Of a stretch of 8,425 bases of DNA, positions 6,068 through 8,425 are shown one piece after another (the first letter of the stretch is position 1; every line of letters starts with the position of its first letter). Below the pieces are notes generated by a model. That model saw only the letters and a list, made by a program, of their open reading frames with translations, was not told where the DNA came from and made no database searches. The stretch comes from an uncultured Ignavibacteria bacterium (GTDB lineage Bacteria; Bacteroidota; Ignavibacteria; Ignavibacteriales; Melioribacteraceae), in assembly GCA_937930275.1 (NCBI GenBank), contig CALGLM010000446.1, positions 1 to 8,425 of the forward strand, written 5' to 3'. The position numbers and the translations under genes were made by a program.

Positions 6068-7150
6068 ATGAAAAAAATATTATATTTTGTTATGGCTGTA
6101 GTAGTATCTACTACAGCTTTTTATTGTCAGGATGTACCGAAAAATATCATATTTATGGTAGGTGACGGTATGAGTATTAATAGTGTCGGTATTTCAGAAA
6201 TGTTTTTAGAAGACTCTCCGTTTAGGAGATTTACTAATACCGGTTTGGTTGTTACGGTTGCCGCAGATAAACTTATTACTGATTCAGCTGCTGGTGCTAC
6301 CGCATTTGCAACAGGTTATAGAACCAATAAATTAATGGTTTCTTATAAACCGGATAGCACAAAGGTCGAAACTATTTTAGAGTTTTTATCCGCCAAAGGA
6401 TATGCAACAGGAATAATTGCAACAAGCTCGTTAACGGACGCTACACCTGCATGCTTTGGTACACATTCTATCAGTCGCTATAACTTTTATGATATTGCAG
6501 ATCAGTATTCCAATTTGTCAATCGATTATTTGGTCGGCGGAGGTACTCAATACTTTTTGCCCGAAAACTTAGGCGGAACAAGATCAGATAGTATAAGTAT
6601 TGTTGAAAAATTTTTAAAGAAAGGTTTTAATTATTGTGATAAAATTGAAGATATCATTAATTACGATAAAAAAGAACCATTATTGGGTTTGATTGGATAT
6701 GACGAAATGCCCGAGTCTTGGAATAGAAAATTTACTCTTGGTCAGATTACTAAATCAGGTTTAAAATATTTAAGCAATACAGGAAAAAATTTCTTCATTA
6801 TGGTTGAAGGTTCTCAAATTGACAATACAAATCACGGTAATAATAAAGATGGGTTAGTAGCAGAATTGAGCGATTTTAATACTGCCGTTAATTGTGCCTT
6901 AGATTTTGCCGAAAAGGATAAAAATACGTTAGTTATTGTTGTAGCAGATCATGATACCGGCGGATTATCAATTATTAACGGCGATTTAAATAAAAAACAA
7001 TTTGAAATCGGTTGGACAACAAAAAATCATGCTGCTAATATGGTGGCTGTTTTTGCAAAAGGACCCGGTGCCGAAAAATTTGCCGGTATTATGGATAACT
7101 ACCAAATCGGCAGAATACTTTTTGAATATTTCGGTAAAATTATAAAATAA
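6068..7150 (+). CDS. phoA: Exported PhoA-type alkaline phosphatase
   Basis: Periplasmic metalloenzyme that frees phosphate from phosphomonoesters. Residues 1-20 form a typical signal peptide (MKK, then a hydrophobic stretch to AFYC); Cys20 is preceded by AFY, a poor lipobox, so signal peptidase I is likelier than LspA. Catalytic set, aligned by motif to E. coli PhoA: Asp33 in MVGDGM, nucleophile Ser73 in TDSAAGATAFATG, Asp124 and Thr126 in TDATPA, probable phosphate-binding Arg137, Glu248/Asp252/His256 in VEGSQIDNTNHGN, Asp294/His295 in ADHDTGG, and His321 in NHAANMVAVFAKGPGA. All two-zinc and magnesium ligands seem present. At 360 residues it is shorter than the E. coli enzyme (about 470), lacking peripheral insertions. 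It starts 12 bases after ilvE without an obvious Shine-Dalgarno sequence. A terminator-like hairpin lies in its signal-peptide codons. No Pho-box-like repeats were seen. Confidence 0.93.
   Translation: MKKILYFVMAVVVSTTAFYCQDVPKNIIFMVGDGMSINSVGISEMFLEDSPFRRFTNTGLVVTVAADKLITDSAAGATAFATGYRTNKLMVSYKPDSTKVETILEFLSAKGYATGIIATSSLTDATPACFGTHSISRYNFYDIADQYSNLSIDYLVGGGTQYFLPENLGGTRSDSISIVEKFLKKGFNYCDKIEDIINYDKKEPLLGLIGYDEMPESWNRKFTLGQITKSGLKYLSNTGKNFFIMVEGSQIDNTNHGNNKDGLVAELSDFNTAVNCALDFAEKDKNTLVIVVADHDTGGLSIINGDLNKKQFEIGWTTKNHAANMVAVFAKGPGAEKFAGIMDNYQIGRILFEYFGKIIK
6095..6122 (+). terminator. Terminator-like hairpin inside the phosphatase signal-peptide codons
   Basis: GCTGTAGTAG (6095-6104), loop TAT, and CTACTACAGC (6108-6117) form a perfect 10-bp stem with half its pairs G-C, directly followed by TTTTT (6118-6122). 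This is the layout of a rho-independent terminator, placed 28 bases into the coding sequence. It could limit read-through from ilvE into the phosphatase and permease genes unless ribosomes cover it. The encoded AVVVSTTAF is an ordinary signal-peptide core, so chance is possible. Confidence 0.4.
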
Positions 7151-7165
7151 TATTTTGGGATTGCA

Positions 7166-7948
7166 GTGTATAATACTATAGCCGGACTTTTTGAAAGACT
7201 TGGGGAAAAAACAATTAAATTTTTTACCGAGTTTGGACAAGTGACTTTGTTGTTTTTTGGTATTATACGCTTTGCACCAAATATGATTAAAAGTCGTAAA
7301 TTATTACTAATGCAAATGGAGCATATCGGGGTTAATTCATTACCGCTTGTTTTAATTATCGCTTCGTTTACGGGAGCAGTTTCTGCATGGCAAGCTGCTT
7401 ATCAACTAAAAGGGTTGGCTCCTTTATCATTTTTAGGAACTGCCACCAGCCGAGCAATTATTACCGAACTTGGTCCGGTATTAACCGCAATTGTTATTGC
7501 CGGAAGAGTGGGTGCATCAATTGCCGCAGAACTTGGAAGTATGAAGGTAACCGAACAAATTGATGCGCTTGAGACTATGGGAATTAGTCCGATACGCTAT
7601 TTGGCAATGCCCCGTTTTTTTGCCACAATATTTATGATGCCTGTATTAATTGTAATAGCAAATACTATTGCAGTTATCGGAGCATTTGTAATTTCGCGTT
7701 ATTTCTTGGGAATATCATTTGACGTATTTTTTGATTCCGTAAAGCGATATTTTTTGATAAGCGATTTTATGTTTGGCATAATAAAAGGGATTGTTTTCGG
7801 AGGGTTTACATCATTAATGGGATGTCATATTGGTTTTAGAACCGAAGGCGGAGCAGAAGGTGTAGGATTATCAACTATCCGCAGTTTTGTTATTGCCAGT
7901 GCGCTAATATTAATTTTAGATTATATTATTTGGACTTTAGCGTTTTAG
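7166..7948 (+). CDS. mlaE: MlaE-family ABC transporter permease (lipid transport)
   Basis: Inner-membrane permease of the MlaE/YrbE family, which with an MlaF-type ATPase and an MCE-domain MlaD protein moves phospholipids between the two membranes of diderm bacteria. The 260-residue length is typical. The family block RAIITELGPVLTAIVIAGRVGASIAAELGSMKVTEQIDALETMGISPIRYLAMPR spans residues 96-150; this is a recognised signature, given here in pieces: RAIITELGPVL, AGRVGASIAAELG, and EQIDALETMGISP. Hydrophobic segments lie near 58-78, 100-122, 152-180, 200-220 and 238-258. The start is GTG with GGGA ending five bases before it, 15 bases after the phosphatase stop, so it is probably co-transcribed. 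No ATPase or MCE gene follows; the next gene is convergent. The partners must be elsewhere. Family assignment is firm; the symbol is by family, and the actual lipid cargo is unknown. Confidence 0.92.
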   Translation: MYNTIAGLFERLGEKTIKFFTEFGQVTLLFFGIIRFAPNMIKSRKLLLMQMEHIGVNSLPLVLIIASFTGAVSAWQAAYQLKGLAPLSFLGTATSRAIITELGPVLTAIVIAGRVGASIAAELGSMKVTEQIDALETMGISPIRYLAMPRFFATIFMMPVLIVIANTIAVIGAFVISRYFLGISFDVFFDSVKRYFLISDFMFGIIKGIVFGGFTSLMGCHIGFRTEGGAEGVGLSTIRSFVIASALILILDYIIWTLAF

Positions 7949-8056
7949 AGTAATTTAATTAAAATAATATAAATCTAAATAATTCAAATTATTTCATTAT
8001 TAGACAAATCAGAATAATTTATAGTTAAAAATTTTATTTAATTGTAGACAGATTCT
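7949..8056. other. AT-rich convergent spacer
   Basis: The stops of the permease gene and the cyclase gene face each other across 108 bases composed almost wholly of A and T. One inverted repeat, AAATAATT (7977-7984) and AATTATTT (7987-7994), is present with a two-base centre, so at most a 7-bp stem with a four-base loop could form. It has no G-C pairs and is a weak candidate for a bidirectional terminator. No small gene, promoter or RNA is recognisable. Confidence 0.5.
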
Positions 8057-8425
8057 TTATTTTCTTCCTTTAACTTCAAACAATATTAGTTCTTCTTGTT
8101 TACCTTTAACGGCAACAGGTGGTTTTTCGATAGTATTAAATAAGTTTTTAACTTTATCATTAACGCTTTTACTTATAAGAATTGAGTTAGGAACCTCTTT
8201 TGTAAGCATTTCAATTCTTTTACCTGTATTAACGGTATCTCCGGTTATTGAATACTCTATTCTATCTTCGCTTCCTAAGTTACCCGCAACAACAACTCCG
8301 GAATTTATACCTATGCCTACAGCAACTTTAGACTCAAATAAATCCTTAAATTTATCATTTAATACTTCTAACGATTCAATCATATCTAATGCACAAAACA
8401 CAGCATTCTCTTCATTATTAATACC
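8057..8425 (-). CDS. Class III adenylate/guanylate cyclase-domain protein, C-terminal part
   Basis: The C-terminal 122 residues of a class III nucleotide cyclase catalytic domain, which makes cAMP or cGMP from the triphosphate. The frame stays open to the window edge (reading GINNEENAVFCALDM), so the GTG at 8401 is not the start. Family blocks seen: NAVFCALDM, VAVGIGINSGVVVAGNLGSEDRIEYSITGDTVNTGKRIEMLTK, given as GIGINSGVVVAGNLGS and YSITGDTVNTGKRIE, and the closing VKGKQEELILFEVKG. The transition-state pair Asn and Arg is present in DTVNTGKR. The two metal-binding aspartates and any sensor (CHASE, GAF, HAMP, FHA or receiver) lie upstream, outside the window, so substrate and input cannot be judged. 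It is convergent to the permease gene and not part of its operon. Confidence 0.88.
   Translation of the reverse strand, partial: GINNEENAVFCALDMIESLEVLNDKFKDLFESKVAVGIGINSGVVVAGNLGSEDRIEYSITGDTVNTGKRIEMLTKEVPNSILISKSVNDKVKNLFNTIEKPPVAVKGKQEELILFEVKGRK

Noticed and set aside
6068..6130. Alkaline phosphatase as a lipoprotein processed by the nearby LspA
   Set aside because: The residues before Cys20 are AFY, with tyrosine at the position that needs Gly, Ala or Ser, so the lipobox is poor.
6986..7240. 84-residue minus-strand frame across the phosphatase/permease junction
   Set aside because: It is antisense to two well-supported genes and has no recognisable domain.

Overview
The window is AT-rich chromosomal DNA with tightly packed genes, mostly on the + strand. 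Protein styles (a eukaryote-like IleS, a DksA/TraR protein with a long Lys/Glu-rich N-terminus, a short LspA, an RluD-type synthase) and the order ileS-dksA-lspA-rluD suggest a free-living or environmental member of the Bacteroidota/Chlorobiota assemblage, perhaps near Ignavibacteria or Kapabacteria. That placement is inferred from memory of gene order and motifs, not from a search. TGA is used as an ordinary stop (lspA). Good Shine-Dalgarno sequences precede dksA and the aminotransferase gene, but several other genes lack one.

Region 1 (2-4721) is a compact housekeeping operon: the 3' part of ileS, a DksA/TraR-family regulator, lspA and an RluD-like pseudouridine synthase. Gaps are 7-17 bases, and lspA and rluD overlap by 20 bases. 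The genes serve translation (IleS, RluD), stringent-type control of transcription (DksA) and lipoprotein maturation (LspA).

Region 2 (4722-4981) is the only sizeable intergenic stretch. It holds a plausible sigma70-type promoter and, starting almost exactly at the predicted transcript 5' end, a 136-base element closed by an 18-position stem. Inside lies a perfect GC-rich hairpin. A 34-codon reading frame rich in Ile/Leu/Val codons begins just inside the stem and ends in tandem stops 33 bases before ilvE. This looks like a cis-acting leader controlling the branched-chain aminotransferase gene, and is the most interesting item in the window.

Region 3 (4982-7948) is a second apparent operon: ilvE, an exported PhoA-type alkaline phosphatase, and an MlaE-family lipid-transport permease, separated by 12 and 15 bases. 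A perfect 10-bp hairpin followed by five Ts sits inside the signal-peptide codons of the phosphatase gene and could act as an intragenic terminator or attenuator. The permease has no MlaF ATPase or MlaD partner beside it.

Region 4 (7949-8425) is an AT-rich convergent spacer and then the C-terminal part of a class III adenylate/guanylate cyclase-type protein on the - strand, cut by the window edge. No rRNA, tRNA, CRISPR array, insertion sequence or phage gene was seen.
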